Part shown: positions 1 to 6,182 of the stretch, piece by piece | Layout of the letters: each line of letters opens with the position of its first letter | Position numbering within the stretch: the first letter of the stretch is position 1 | NCBI GenBank assembly: GCA_900548495.1 | Contig: URKT01000079.1 | Location: 1 to 9,729 of the forward strand | DNA length: 9,729 nucleotides | DNA from: an uncultured Collinsella sp. | GTDB taxonomy: Bacteria > Actinomycetota > Coriobacteriia > Coriobacteriales > Coriobacteriaceae | Direction: 5' to 3' | Program-made: the position numbers and the translations under genes | The notes under the pieces: generated by a model | Database searches by the model: none | What the model saw: the letters and a program-made list of their open reading frames with translations, nothing else | Told to the model about the DNA's origin: nothing

Positions 1-1
1 G

Positions 2-1864
2 GACTATGACTCCGGCCAGGTGCTCATTGCACCGGGCCGCCGGGTGGGCCTGATCTCCCAAATCCCGGTGTATCCCGCGGGATACACCGTGGAGGACGTT
101 CTACGCTCCGCCTTTCAGCGCACCACCGCCCTGAAGGAGGAGATGGACCGCCTGACCCGGCAGATGGAGCAGGGGGACAGCGATCCCCAGACCCTGCGGC
201 GCTACGGCGAGCTCACCGCCCGGTTCGAGGGCCTGGGCGGCTATGACACCGACACCGCCGTCAACAAGGTCTCCAACGGCCTGTCCATCGACGGCGATAT
301 GCGCCAGCGGCTGTTTGACCAGCTGTCCGGCGGGGAGAAAACCCGGGTGAACCTGGGCCGCCTGATCCTGGAGGACACCGACATCCTGCTGCTGGACGAG
401 CCCACCAACCACCTGGACCTCGAAAGCGTCCAGTGGCTGCGCGGCTTTATCGCGAACTACGACGGCGCCGTCCTCATCGTCAGCCACGACCGCGCCTTCA
501 TGGACGCCTGCGTCGACCACGTCGCTGCTCTCGAGAACCGCCGCGTTACCACCTACACCGGCAACTACAGCAGCTACCTTAAGCAGCGCGAGGACAACCT
601 GGAGCAGATGCGCGCCAAGCGCGCCGCCCAGGAGCGTGACATCGCCCACATGCAGGTCTTCGTCGACAAGTTCCGCTACAAGCCCACCAAGGCCGCCCAG
701 GCCCAGGAGCGCATCCGCAAGATCGAGCAAATCAAAAAGGAGCTCGTCATCCTGCCCGAGGGCCACAAGCACATCGACTTTAAGTTCCCCGACCCGCCGC
801 GCTCCGGCGACATGGTCGTGGGCCTCGAGGGCGTCTCCAAGTCATACGGCGATAAGCACATTTACAGCGACATCGACCTCAAGCTCTACCGTGGCGAGCA
901 TGTGGCGCTCGTCGGCCCCAACGGCGCCGGTAAGTCCACCCTCATGAAGATCCTCGCCGGCCTGGAACCGCCCACCACCGGCACCCGCGATCTGGGCACC
1001 AACGTGGGCGTGGCCTACTATGCCCAGCACGCGCTCGAGGGTATGACCGAGTCCAATACCGTCCTGCAAGAGATCGACACCGTCACGCCCAAGTGGACCG
1101 TACCGCAGCAGCGCAGCCTGCTGGGCGCCTTCCTGTTTAGCGACAACGATTCCATCGAAAAGCAGGTGCGCGTCCTCTCCGGCGGCGAAAAGGCGCGTCT
1201 GGCGCTCGCCAAGATGCTTGTGGCCCCCGAGGCGCTCCTGTGCCTGGACGAGCCCACCAACCACCTGGACATCGACTCGGTGGACATGCTCGAGAACGCC
1301 CTGCAAAACTTCCCCGGCACCATCGTGCTGATCAGCCACGACGAGCACCTGGTGCGCGCTGTGGCCAACCGCATCATTGACATCCGCGATGGCAAGGTCA
1401 CGGTCTACGACGGCGACTACGACTACTACCTCTACAAGCGCGAGGACCTCGCCGCCCGTGCCGCTGCCGAGGCGGCAGGGGAGAGTGCTCCAGCCACGGC
1501 CAAGTCCGCTAAGGTCACCGCGGCCCAGCCCGATGCGCCCGCCGCCGCTTCCAAGCCTGCCGAGGGCAAAAAGACCAAGGAGCAAAAGCGCGCCGAGGCC
1601 CAGGCCCGCGCTGCGCTCAACAAAAAGCTCAAGGGTGTGCGCAACCAGCTCAAGAAGATCGAGGCGGAGCTCGACAAAAAGCGCGCCCGCTATGACGAGC
1701 TTATGGAATTGATGGCAAGCGAAGAGCTTTATGCCGATCAGGATAAGTTCAACGCCGCTCTGGGGGAATACAACGGCCTAAAGCAAGAGCTGCCCAAGCT
1801 CGAGGACGAATGGCTGGAGCTTTCCACCCAGATCGAAGAGGAGACCGCGCGTGAACTCTCGTAA
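2..1864 (+). CDS. ABC-F family ATPase, 5'-truncated and probably chimeric
   Basis: This is a soluble, duplicated ATP-binding protein of the ABC-F family, whose members act on the ribosome (translation factors or antibiotic-resistance proteins) and lack membrane domains. The frame is open to the window edge from base 2, so the GTG at 20 is not a real start; the N-terminus with the first Walker A is missing. Counting residues from base 2: domain 1 has signature LSGGE (108-112), Walker B LDEPTNHLD (131-139) and switch VSHD (160-163). A charged inter-domain linker follows (about 175-245, containing KFRYKPTKAAQAQERI). Domain 2 has Walker A GPNGAGKST (305-313), signature LSGGE (392-396), Walker B LDEPTNHLD (415-423) and ISHD (444-447). 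An Ala/Pro/Lys-rich spacer (about 482-525) leads to a C-terminal coiled coil, as in Uup-like members. The part after residue ~139 looks YheS/Uup-like and actinobacterial. The part before it uses CGG for 6 of 13 arginines against 0 of 28 afterwards, and reads like a Clostridia-type paralogue. The family call is secure; the integrity of the reading frame as one natural gene is doubtful. Confidence 0.9.
   Translation, partial: DYDSGQVLIAPGRRVGLISQIPVYPAGYTVEDVLRSAFQRTTALKEEMDRLTRQMEQGDSDPQTLRRYGELTARFEGLGGYDTDTAVNKVSNGLSIDGDMRQRLFDQLSGGEKTRVNLGRLILEDTDILLLDEPTNHLDLESVQWLRGFIANYDGAVLIVSHDRAFMDACVDHVAALENRRVTTYTGNYSSYLKQREDNLEQMRAKRAAQERDIAHMQVFVDKFRYKPTKAAQAQERIRKIEQIKKELVILPEGHKHIDFKFPDPPRSGDMVVGLEGVSKSYGDKHIYSDIDLKLYRGEHVALVGPNGAGKSTLMKILAGLEPPTTGTRDLGTNVGVAYYAQHALEGMTESNTVLQEIDTVTPKWTVPQQRSLLGAFLFSDNDSIEKQVRVLSGGEKARLALAKMLVAPEALLCLDEPTNHLDIDSVDMLENALQNFPGTIVLISHDEHLVRAVANRIIDIRDGKVTVYDGDYDYYLYKREDLAARAAAEAAGESAPATAKSAKVTAAQPDAPAAASKPAEGKKTKEQKRAEAQARAALNKKLKGVRNQLKKIEAELDKKRARYDELMELMASEELYADQDKFNAALGEYNGLKQELPKLEDEWLELSTQIEEETARELS
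66..89. repeat. Perfect 24-nt palindrome inside the ABC-F coding sequence
   Basis: The arm CGGTGTATCCCG (66-77) is followed immediately by its exact reverse complement (78-89), with no spacer. It lies in frame within the ABC-F gene and encodes part of PVYPAGYTV, a plausible protein sequence, so it may be coincidence in a coding region. It lies in the segment suspected of coming from a different genome. There is no U-tract after it and nothing else that suggests a terminator or operator. Confidence 0.7.
392..418 (+). repeat. 27-nt direct repeat, copy 1 (Walker B of domain 1); likely chimera junction
   Basis: These 27 bases encode LDEPTNHLD and are identical, base for base, to 1244-1270 in the second ATPase domain of the same gene. 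Codon style changes across this copy: CGG arginine and strongly CTG-biased leucine (15 of 18) upstream, CGC/CGT arginine and frequent CTC leucine downstream. A conserved stretch this long, shared between paralogues and species, is where a short-k-mer assembler could join two genomes. The repeat itself is seen directly; its role as a junction is inference. Confidence 0.8.
1244..1270 (+). repeat. 27-nt direct repeat, copy 2 (Walker B of domain 2)
   Basis: This is the second exact copy of the 27-nt LDEPTNHLD-encoding sequence also found at 392-418. Flanking bases differ (GATCTC-type codon style is absent on both sides here; the surroundings match the rest of the contig), so this copy is the native one. 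The identity is explained by protein conservation plus strong C/G-ending codon preference; no mobile-element role is suggested. Confidence 0.75.
1837..1843 (+). promoter_or_regulatory. Ribosome binding site for the small membrane protein
   Basis: AGAGGAG lies inside the last codons of the ABC-F gene and 7 bases before the GTG at 1851. It is the main support for a GTG start rather than a later ATG. Confidence 0.6.
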
Positions 1865-2147
1865 GGCCGCTGCCGTGGCGATGAGCATCATCGCCATCGC
1901 TTGTCGCATCTGCGGCATCTTTATGAGCGCGATGACCGTGCTGCTGTGCTTTAGCGGCCTCACCGCCAAGCTGCAGATCGTGGGCTTTGTCGTTGAGCTT
2001 TCGCGCGCGCTGCCGAGCGCCATCGCCGGCTACGGCGTCATCACCTCGCCCTTTGGCGGCGTGTTCCGCTTGGATTACGCCATCGTGGCCGTCATCCTGT
2101 TTGTGGCTGACTACCTGCTCACGCGCGCCTCGCGCCGCGTCCGCTAG
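1851..2147 (+). CDS. Small membrane protein of unknown function (98 aa)
   Basis: I do not recognise a family. The protein starts with GTG, 7 bases after an AGGAG (1839-1843), and its first 14 bases overlap the end of the ABC-F gene, which suggests translational coupling. It opens with a short basic segment (MNSRK), then a hydrophobic stretch at about residues 8-35 containing two cysteines (C18, C21). A weaker hydrophobic/amphipathic middle (about 40-62) follows, then a second clear membrane segment at about 74-90, ending in the basic tail RASRRVR. The positive-inside pattern would put both ends in the cytoplasm. A downstream ATG (residue 11, base 1881) is possible but would cut into the first membrane segment. 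Ten bases separate it from the next gene, so it probably shares a transcript with the ABC-F and M50 genes. That the frame is coding is supported by its RBS, its tight packing and the absence of a competing gene. Confidence 0.7.
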   Translation: MNSRKAAAVAMSIIAIACRICGIFMSAMTVLLCFSGLTAKLQIVGFVVELSRALPSAIAGYGVITSPFGGVFRLDYAIVAVILFVADYLLTRASRRVR

Positions 2148-2156
2148 GGGAGCGCC

Positions 2157-2840
2157 ATGTCCAGCAGCTACATCATGAACCTGCTCGCGAGCGCCGTCGC
2201 CGTCATTGTGGGCATCGTGATCCACGAGAGCGCACACGCCGCCGCAGCCTGGGCACTCGGCGATAAGACGGCGCGTTCGCGCGGCCGCGTGTCGCTCAAC
2301 CCGCTCAACCATATCGACCCGTTTGGCACCATCATCCTGCCGCTGCTTATGCTTGCCGCCGGCGGTCCGGTGTTCGCCTTTGCCAAGCCCGTGCCCGTCT
2401 ACCTCAACAACCTTAAGCACCCCAAACGCGACGAGGTCCTGGTGAGCGCGGCCGGCCCCGCATCGAACATCGCGCTCGCGTGCCTGGCCGCAGCCCTCAT
2501 GCACCTGGCCTATGGCAACCTCTATGTCAGCATGTCCTTTACCGTGGCGTCGCAAATCATGAACTTCGGTGCCACGTTTATCGTGGTCAACCTGTCGCTC
2601 GCGTTCTTTAACCTCATCCCGATCCCGCCGCTCGACGGCTCGTCTATCATCGTGCCGTTCCTCAAAGGCAAGGCCCTCGCCAACTACTATCAGCTGCAGC
2701 GATACGCCATGCCCATACTCATTATCGTGCTGTATCTGCTGCCCATGTGGACTGGCATCGATGTGATCGGCCGCTATTTCGACGTTACCGTGTATCCGCT
2801 AGCTGAGCAGCTGCTTAACTTCGCAATCGCCGGCATCTAA
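2157..2840 (+). CDS. Site-2 protease family (M50) membrane metalloprotease
   Basis: This is an integral-membrane zinc metalloprotease of the M50 family, the bacterial YwhC-like branch related to S2P/RseP. These enzymes cut transmembrane segments of substrates within the bilayer; the substrate here is unknown. Zinc ligands are visible: HESAH at residues 23-27 in the first membrane helix, and the third ligand D160 in FNLIPIPPLDGS (151-162). NPLNHIDPFGTI (49-60) and AKPVPV (76-81) are typical of this subfamily, which has no PDZ domain. At 227 aa it is full length, with about five or six hydrophobic segments, including about 8-30, 56-75, 97-117, 138-157 and 186-206. ATG 2157 is preceded by AGGGGAG overlapping the previous stop. 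It often lies next to scpA in Gram-positive genomes, as here. All key residues are present, so it should be active; its physiological role is not shown by sequence. Confidence 0.92.
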   Translation: MSSSYIMNLLASAVAVIVGIVIHESAHAAAAWALGDKTARSRGRVSLNPLNHIDPFGTIILPLLMLAAGGPVFAFAKPVPVYLNNLKHPKRDEVLVSAAGPASNIALACLAAALMHLAYGNLYVSMSFTVASQIMNFGATFIVVNLSLAFFNLIPIPPLDGSSIIVPFLKGKALANYYQLQRYAMPILIIVLYLLPMWTGIDVIGRYFDVTVYPLAEQLLNFAIAGI

Positions 2841-2848
2841 GGTAAACT
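2820..2848 (+). promoter_or_regulatory. Weak candidate sigma-70-type promoter upstream of scpA
   Basis: TTCGCA (2820-2825) and TAAACT (2843-2848) each match four of six consensus positions and are 17 bases apart. They sit at the end of the M50 gene, just upstream of scpA. This is the only promoter-like pair I noticed in the intergenic spaces, and in GC-rich DNA such weak matches occur by chance, so it is only a candidate for a separate scpAB transcript start. Confidence 0.25.
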
Positions 2849-2855
2849 AACAGGT

Positions 2856-2906
2856 CGACCGTGCAAAACGGTCGCAACATGCACCCAAACCGCGCCGCGA
2901 AGGCGC
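2856..2906 (+). other. Two small tandem hairpins in the scpA leader
   Basis: The first hairpin is a perfect 7-bp stem, CGACCGT (2856-2862) with ACGGTCG (2868-2874), and a 5-base loop. The second is a 5-bp stem, GCGCC (2892-2896) with GGCGC (2902-2906), and a GCGAA loop. Neither is followed by a T-run, so they do not look like intrinsic terminators. They end 4 bases before the scpA Shine-Dalgarno. They could stabilise a processed mRNA end or tune translation, or be chance structures; no function is claimed. Confidence 0.4.
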
Positions 2907-2910
2907 CGTC

Positions 2911-2919
2911 AAAGGAGGT
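2911..2919 (+). promoter_or_regulatory. Strong Shine-Dalgarno for scpA
   Basis: AAAGGAGGT is a near-perfect anti-16S match, 5 bases before the ATG at 2925. It fixes that start and implies efficient translation initiation independent of the upstream gene. Confidence 0.8.
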
Positions 2920-2924
2920 CGAAG

Positions 2925-3734
2925 ATGTCGTATCGCGTGTCGACGCAGGTCTACAGCGGACCGTTCGACCTGCTGCTGCAGCTGGTAACCCGCCAAAAAG
3001 TAGATATCGGCGCCATCTCTATCAGCGAGGTGGCCGAACAGTACCTTGCCGAGGCCGAGCGCATCGAGGCGCTGGACCTGGACGTGGCGAGCGACTTTTT
3101 GCTGGTCGCGGCAACCCTTTTGGACATCAAGGCTGCCTCGCTGGTGCCCCAGGAAGCCCCGCGCAAGACAGACGATGATGACGAGGACGATGAAGACCTC
3201 GAGGAGCTCAGTACGCTCGACGGCGACGCCCTGCGCGAGGTCCTGATCCAGCGCCTGATTGCCTACAAGCAGTTTAAAGGCGCGGCTGCGGCCCTCGGTA
3301 CCCGCATGCAGGCCGAAAGCCGCATGCACCCGCGTGTGGCCGGCCCCGATCCCGAGTTCCTAGGCCTTATGCCCGACTACCTGGCCGGCATCACCCTGCG
3401 CGGCCTCGCCGTCATCTGCGCCGACCTGGACGGCAAGCGCCAGACCTTCCTGCTGGAGGCCGAGCACGTGGCACCGCATCGCGTGCCGCTCGATCTGACG
3501 GTGGCCTCGGTCGACCGCTTTACCATGGCGCACCAAACCTGCACCTTCCGTGAGCTGTTGGACGGCGACGCCACCACCGAGCAGCTCGTCGTCACCTTCC
3601 TGGCCATGCTTGAGCTCGCCAAGCGCGGCTCGCTCACGCTGAGTCAGGACGAGATCTTCGGAACCATCTGCATCAACCGAGTCGAGGGGGCCGAGGCCTA
3701 CGTGCCCGGCGAGGGCCCCGAGCTCACCGAATAG
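2925..3734 (+). CDS. scpA: Segregation and condensation protein A
   Basis: ScpA is the kleisin subunit of the Smc-ScpAB condensin complex. It bridges the Smc head domains and binds an ScpB dimer to organise and segregate the chromosome. The N-terminal kleisin domain is recognisable from SGPFDLLLQLVTRQKVDI (11-28, the hallmark opening) through AEQYLAE and ASDFLLVAATLLDIKAASLVP (about 51-75). An acidic linker with a run of Asp/Glu (about 83-97) follows. The C-terminal winged-helix part contains VTFLAMLELAKRGSLTLSQDEIFGTI (about 224-249), which binds the Smc cap. The length of 269 aa is normal. Start at 2925 is set by the strong Shine-Dalgarno and agrees with family N-termini. scpB follows after 11 bases, the usual pair order. 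Identification is by direct recognition of conserved motifs. Confidence 0.96.
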   Translation: MSYRVSTQVYSGPFDLLLQLVTRQKVDIGAISISEVAEQYLAEAERIEALDLDVASDFLLVAATLLDIKAASLVPQEAPRKTDDDDEDDEDLEELSTLDGDALREVLIQRLIAYKQFKGAAAALGTRMQAESRMHPRVAGPDPEFLGLMPDYLAGITLRGLAVICADLDGKRQTFLLEAEHVAPHRVPLDLTVASVDRFTMAHQTCTFRELLDGDATTEQLVVTFLAMLELAKRGSLTLSQDEIFGTICINRVEGAEAYVPGEGPELTE

Positions 3735-3745
3735 GAGCCGCAACC

Positions 3746-4474
3746 ATGTCAACCCTTTCCACGCTGGAGGCAAACAGCCTCAAAGGCGCCCTCGAGGCGC
3801 TGCTGCTGGTGTCGAGCGACCCGGTGAGTGCGCCCGCGCTGGCCGGCGCACTGGATATCGCCCCCGGCGAGTGCGCATCGCTGCTCGCCGAGCTCAAGGT
3901 TGAGTACGAGGAGGCCAACCGCGGCTTTCAGCTGCGCGAGGTCGCCGGCGGCTGGCGCCTGTTTACTCACCCCGCCTACCACGACGTGGTCGAGGCCTAC
4001 GTGCTGAGCTGGGACACGCAAAAGCTGTCGCAAGCGGCGCTCGAAACCCTGGCCGTCATCGCATACCACCAGCCCGTAACGCGCGAGGTGGTCAAGGGCA
4101 TCCGCGGCGTCAATTCCGACGGCGTCATCGCGTCGCTCGTGGACAAGGGCCTGGTGCGCGAGTTCGGCCGCGACCCCCAGCGCGGTCAAGCCATCATCTA
4201 CGGCACGACCAACGCCTTCTTGGAAAAGTTCGGTCTGCGCTCCACCCGCGACCTGCCCGATCTGGAGCAGTTTGCCCCCGACGAGCAGTCGCGTCAGTTT
4301 ATCCGCGAGCGCCTGAGCGGCCGCAGTATTCAGTCCACGCTCGAGGAGCAGGCCAAGGACCTGGACGAAGAGCGCGAACTGCTCGATACCGATATTGAAG
4401 ATGTTGAGGCAGTCGAGGACTTGGAGACCCTGGTCGTCGACGAGACCTCGGAGGATTTGCATGACGAGGACTAA
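3746..4474 (+). CDS. scpB: Segregation and condensation protein B
   Basis: ScpB is the winged-helix (kite) partner that dimerises on the central part of ScpA in the Smc condensin. Two winged-helix domains are visible. The first covers about 8-80 (LKGALEALLLVSSDPVSAPALAGAL...GGWRLFTHP); the second is the strongly conserved part at about 94-170, with LETLAVIAYHQPVTREVV, IRGVNSDGVI, LVDKGLVREFGR and YGTTNAFLEKFGL. The usual GRP before YGTT is replaced by GQA. At 242 aa it is longer than the common ~180-200 aa because of a Glu/Asp-rich tail (about 197-242), probably disordered. The ATG at 3746 has AGGAG (3733-3737) overlapping the scpA stop, so the two are likely translated from one message in near-stoichiometric amounts. 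Confidence 0.96.
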   Translation: MSTLSTLEANSLKGALEALLLVSSDPVSAPALAGALDIAPGECASLLAELKVEYEEANRGFQLREVAGGWRLFTHPAYHDVVEAYVLSWDTQKLSQAALETLAVIAYHQPVTREVVKGIRGVNSDGVIASLVDKGLVREFGRDPQRGQAIIYGTTNAFLEKFGLRSTRDLPDLEQFAPDEQSRQFIRERLSGRSIQSTLEEQAKDLDEERELLDTDIEDVEAVEDLETLVVDETSEDLHDED

Positions 4475-4480
4475 CGAAGT

Positions 4481-4487
4481 AGGGGAG
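4481..4487 (+). promoter_or_regulatory. Ribosome binding site that decides the pseudouridine synthase start
   Basis: AGGGGAG lies 9 bases before ATG 4497. In-frame ATGs further upstream (such as 4461) sit inside scpB without a comparable site, so 4497 is preferred. Confidence 0.6.
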
Positions 4488-4496
4488 ACGCGCGCC

Positions 4497-5426
4497 ATGG
4501 GCAACACGGCACCCGCAACCGACGCCCAGTCCGTCTATCCGCACACCATGCGCCTGCAGCGCTTTTTGGCGCGCGCGGGCGTGGCGAGCCGCCGCGGGTC
4601 GGAGGACCTGATGACCGCCGGCCGCGTGACGGTTAACGGCGAGGTCGCGACCGAGCTGGGCACCAAGGTCGACGTCGACCGCGACCAAATCGAGGTCGAT
4701 GGCATGCCCGTCAAGCTTAACCAGGGTGCCGTGTACTTGATGCTCTACAAGCCGACCGGCTACCTCACCACCATGAGCGACCCACAGGAGCGCCCTTGCG
4801 TAGCCGACCTGGTCCCCCGCGACCGCTTTCCGGGACTTTTCCCGGTGGGTCGCCTGGACCGCGACACCACGGGCCTTTTACTCTTTACCACCGACGGCGA
4901 CCTGTCGCAGGACCTGCTGCACCCCAGCAAACACGTCTACAAGACCTACCAGGCGCTCGTGGACGGACAGCTGACCGACCGCGATCTAGAACCGCTCCGC
5001 CGTGGCATCGAGCTCGACGACGGCCTCTGCCAGCCGGCAATCTGCCGCGTCATCACCGCACGCGAGGCCGAGGCCGTAGCTCCCCAGGGCGTCAAGCCCG
5101 GCACCACCGCCGTTGAGGTCATCATCCGCGAGGGTCGCAAGAATCAAGTTAAACGCATGTTGAGCAAGATTCACCATCCGGTAATCCGTCTGCATCGCTG
5201 CAACTTTGCAGGCCTTGAGCTCGAGGGCGTGGCCAAGGGCTCGTGGCGCGAGCTCACCGACCGCGAGGTGCAGATCCTCAAGGCCGGCGGCATCCCGCCC
5301 AAGCAGGCGAGCGCCAAGCGCAACGGCGGCAGGCCCCAAGACACGCCCGCCAGCCGCACGCGTCACCATGGCAGCCACGGCTCCGCGCCCAAGCGCAACA
5401 CCTACCGCGAGCGCTACACTGGCTAG
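4497..5426 (+). CDS. rluB: Pseudouridine synthase, RsuA/RluB/RluE/RluF family
   Basis: The enzyme isomerises a specific uridine in rRNA to pseudouridine. In Gram-positive bacteria the homologue downstream of scpB is usually annotated RluB (23S rRNA), which context supports; the exact target site cannot be read from sequence. An N-terminal S4 RNA-binding domain (about 18-65, MRLQRFLARAGVASRRGSE...VTVNG) precedes the synthase domain. That domain starts at VYLMLYKPTGYLTT and has the catalytic motif GRLDRDTTGLLLFTTDGDL with Asp121 as the nucleophile, followed by EGRKNQVKRML and the C-terminal WRELTDREV. The 309-aa length exceeds the typical ~240 because of a basic, Arg/His/Gly-rich tail (about 268-309), likely disordered and RNA-binding. 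The start was chosen by the AGGGGAG at 4481 and gives a ~17-residue lead before the S4 domain. It follows scpB by 22 bases. Confidence 0.9.
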   Translation: MGNTAPATDAQSVYPHTMRLQRFLARAGVASRRGSEDLMTAGRVTVNGEVATELGTKVDVDRDQIEVDGMPVKLNQGAVYLMLYKPTGYLTTMSDPQERPCVADLVPRDRFPGLFPVGRLDRDTTGLLLFTTDGDLSQDLLHPSKHVYKTYQALVDGQLTDRDLEPLRRGIELDDGLCQPAICRVITAREAEAVAPQGVKPGTTAVEVIIREGRKNQVKRMLSKIHHPVIRLHRCNFAGLELEGVAKGSWRELTDREVQILKAGGIPPKQASAKRNGGRPQDTPASRTRHHGSHGSAPKRNTYRERYTG

Positions 5427-5478
5427 GCAAACCGCCGCGCCCCAACGTCCGCGCATCATACCAGCACGTCAACCACCG

Positions 5479-5486
5479 AAAGGAAG
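5479..5486 (+). promoter_or_regulatory. Ribosome binding site for cmk
   Basis: AAAGGAAG lies 6 bases before ATG 5493. The 66-base spacer in which it sits (5427-5492) shows no terminator, hairpin or convincing promoter, so transcription probably continues from the upstream gene. Confidence 0.6.
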
Positions 5487-5492
5487 CATTGC

Positions 5493-6179
5493 ATGATCGT
5501 CGCCATCGACGGCCCCGCCGGTTCCGGCAAGTCCACCATCGCCAAGGAGATCGCCCGTCAGCTTGGCTTTAACAAGCTCGACACGGGCGCTATGTATCGC
5601 GCCGTCACCTTCGCCGCGCTCGACCGTGGCATCGACCTGGACGACGAGGCGGCCATCGACGCCCTCGCCGAGCAAATCGAAATCCGCTTTACCAACGGCA
5701 CTGGCGAGGACACTCGTCTGACCATTGATGGCCAGGACGCCTCGGCTGCCATCCGCACCCCGCAGGTCGATGCGAACGTGTCCAAGGTCTCGGCCTACCC
5801 GGGCGTGCGCGCGGCCATGCTCATCCATCAGCGCCGCGCCGCCGAGGACCGCGATATCGTCGCCGAGGGTCGCGACATCGGCACCGTCGTATTCCCCAAC
5901 GCGCAGGTCAAGGTCTTCCTGACCGCCGACCCGCGTGAGCGCGCCCGTCGACGTGTGCTTCAGCGTCACCAAAACGACGCCCAGCCGCTCAGCACGCCAC
6001 AGCTCGAGGCCGAGGTCGACAAGACCCTCGACGCCCTCAAGCAGCGCGATAAGCTCGACAGCAGTCGCGAGGTCGCGCCGCTCGTGCCCGCCGAGGACGC
6101 CGTGCATGTCGACTCCACCGCCCACACCATCGACGAGGTCGTCCACATTATCGAGGACCTCATCAACCAAAGGAGGTAG
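5493..6179 (+). CDS. cmk: Cytidylate kinase
   Basis: Cmk phosphorylates CMP and dCMP to the diphosphates using ATP, recycling cytidine nucleotides for RNA, DNA and phospholipid precursors in the cytoplasm. The protein opens with the P-loop GPAGSGKST (7-15). Nucleotide-binding motifs follow: LDTGAMYRAV (29-38, with D30 and R36), the CMP-domain region around 60-105, VAEGRDIGTVVFP (123-135), and the lid segment ADPRERARRR (145-154). At 228 aa it has the normal bacterial length with no fusion. The neighbouring lipid acyltransferase fits CTP demand for CDP-diacylglycerol, although the linkage is only by operon position. Its stop codon overlaps the Shine-Dalgarno of the next gene, a clear sign of translational coupling. 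Confidence 0.97.
   Translation: MIVAIDGPAGSGKSTIAKEIARQLGFNKLDTGAMYRAVTFAALDRGIDLDDEAAIDALAEQIEIRFTNGTGEDTRLTIDGQDASAAIRTPQVDANVSKVSAYPGVRAAMLIHQRRAAEDRDIVAEGRDIGTVVFPNAQVKVFLTADPRERARRRVLQRHQNDAQPLSTPQLEAEVDKTLDALKQRDKLDSSREVAPLVPAEDAVHVDSTAHTIDEVVHIIEDLINQRR
6169..6177 (+). promoter_or_regulatory. Shine-Dalgarno of the acyltransferase gene, embedded in the cmk stop
   Basis: AAAGGAGGT overlaps the first base of the cmk TAG (6177-6179) and is 5 bases before ATG 6183. It is a near-perfect ribosome-binding sequence and argues for coupled translation of cmk and the acyltransferase. Confidence 0.75.
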
Positions 6180-6182
6180 CCC

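Noticed and set aside
20..22. GTG as a start codon for the ABC-F gene
   Set aside because: The frame continues upstream to the edge with family-typical residues (DYDSGQ), and the first Walker A motif is missing, so the gene is truncated rather than starting here.
2861..3178. Plus-strand frame of 105 codons starting before scpA
   Set aside because: It overlaps scpA in another frame, has no Shine-Dalgarno at its GTG, and its translation is low-complexity Arg/Gly/Ala-rich.
4667..4680. 14-bp palindrome GGTCGACGTCGACC in the pseudouridine synthase gene
   Set aside because: It encodes ordinary S4-domain residues (K-V-D-V-D-R) and is short enough to arise from repeated GTC-GAC codons that are very common in this genome.
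5427..5492. Spacer between the pseudouridine synthase gene and cmk as a possible terminator/promoter
   Set aside because: No stable hairpin followed by Ts and no paired -35/-10 hexamers could be found; only the cmk ribosome-binding site is evident.
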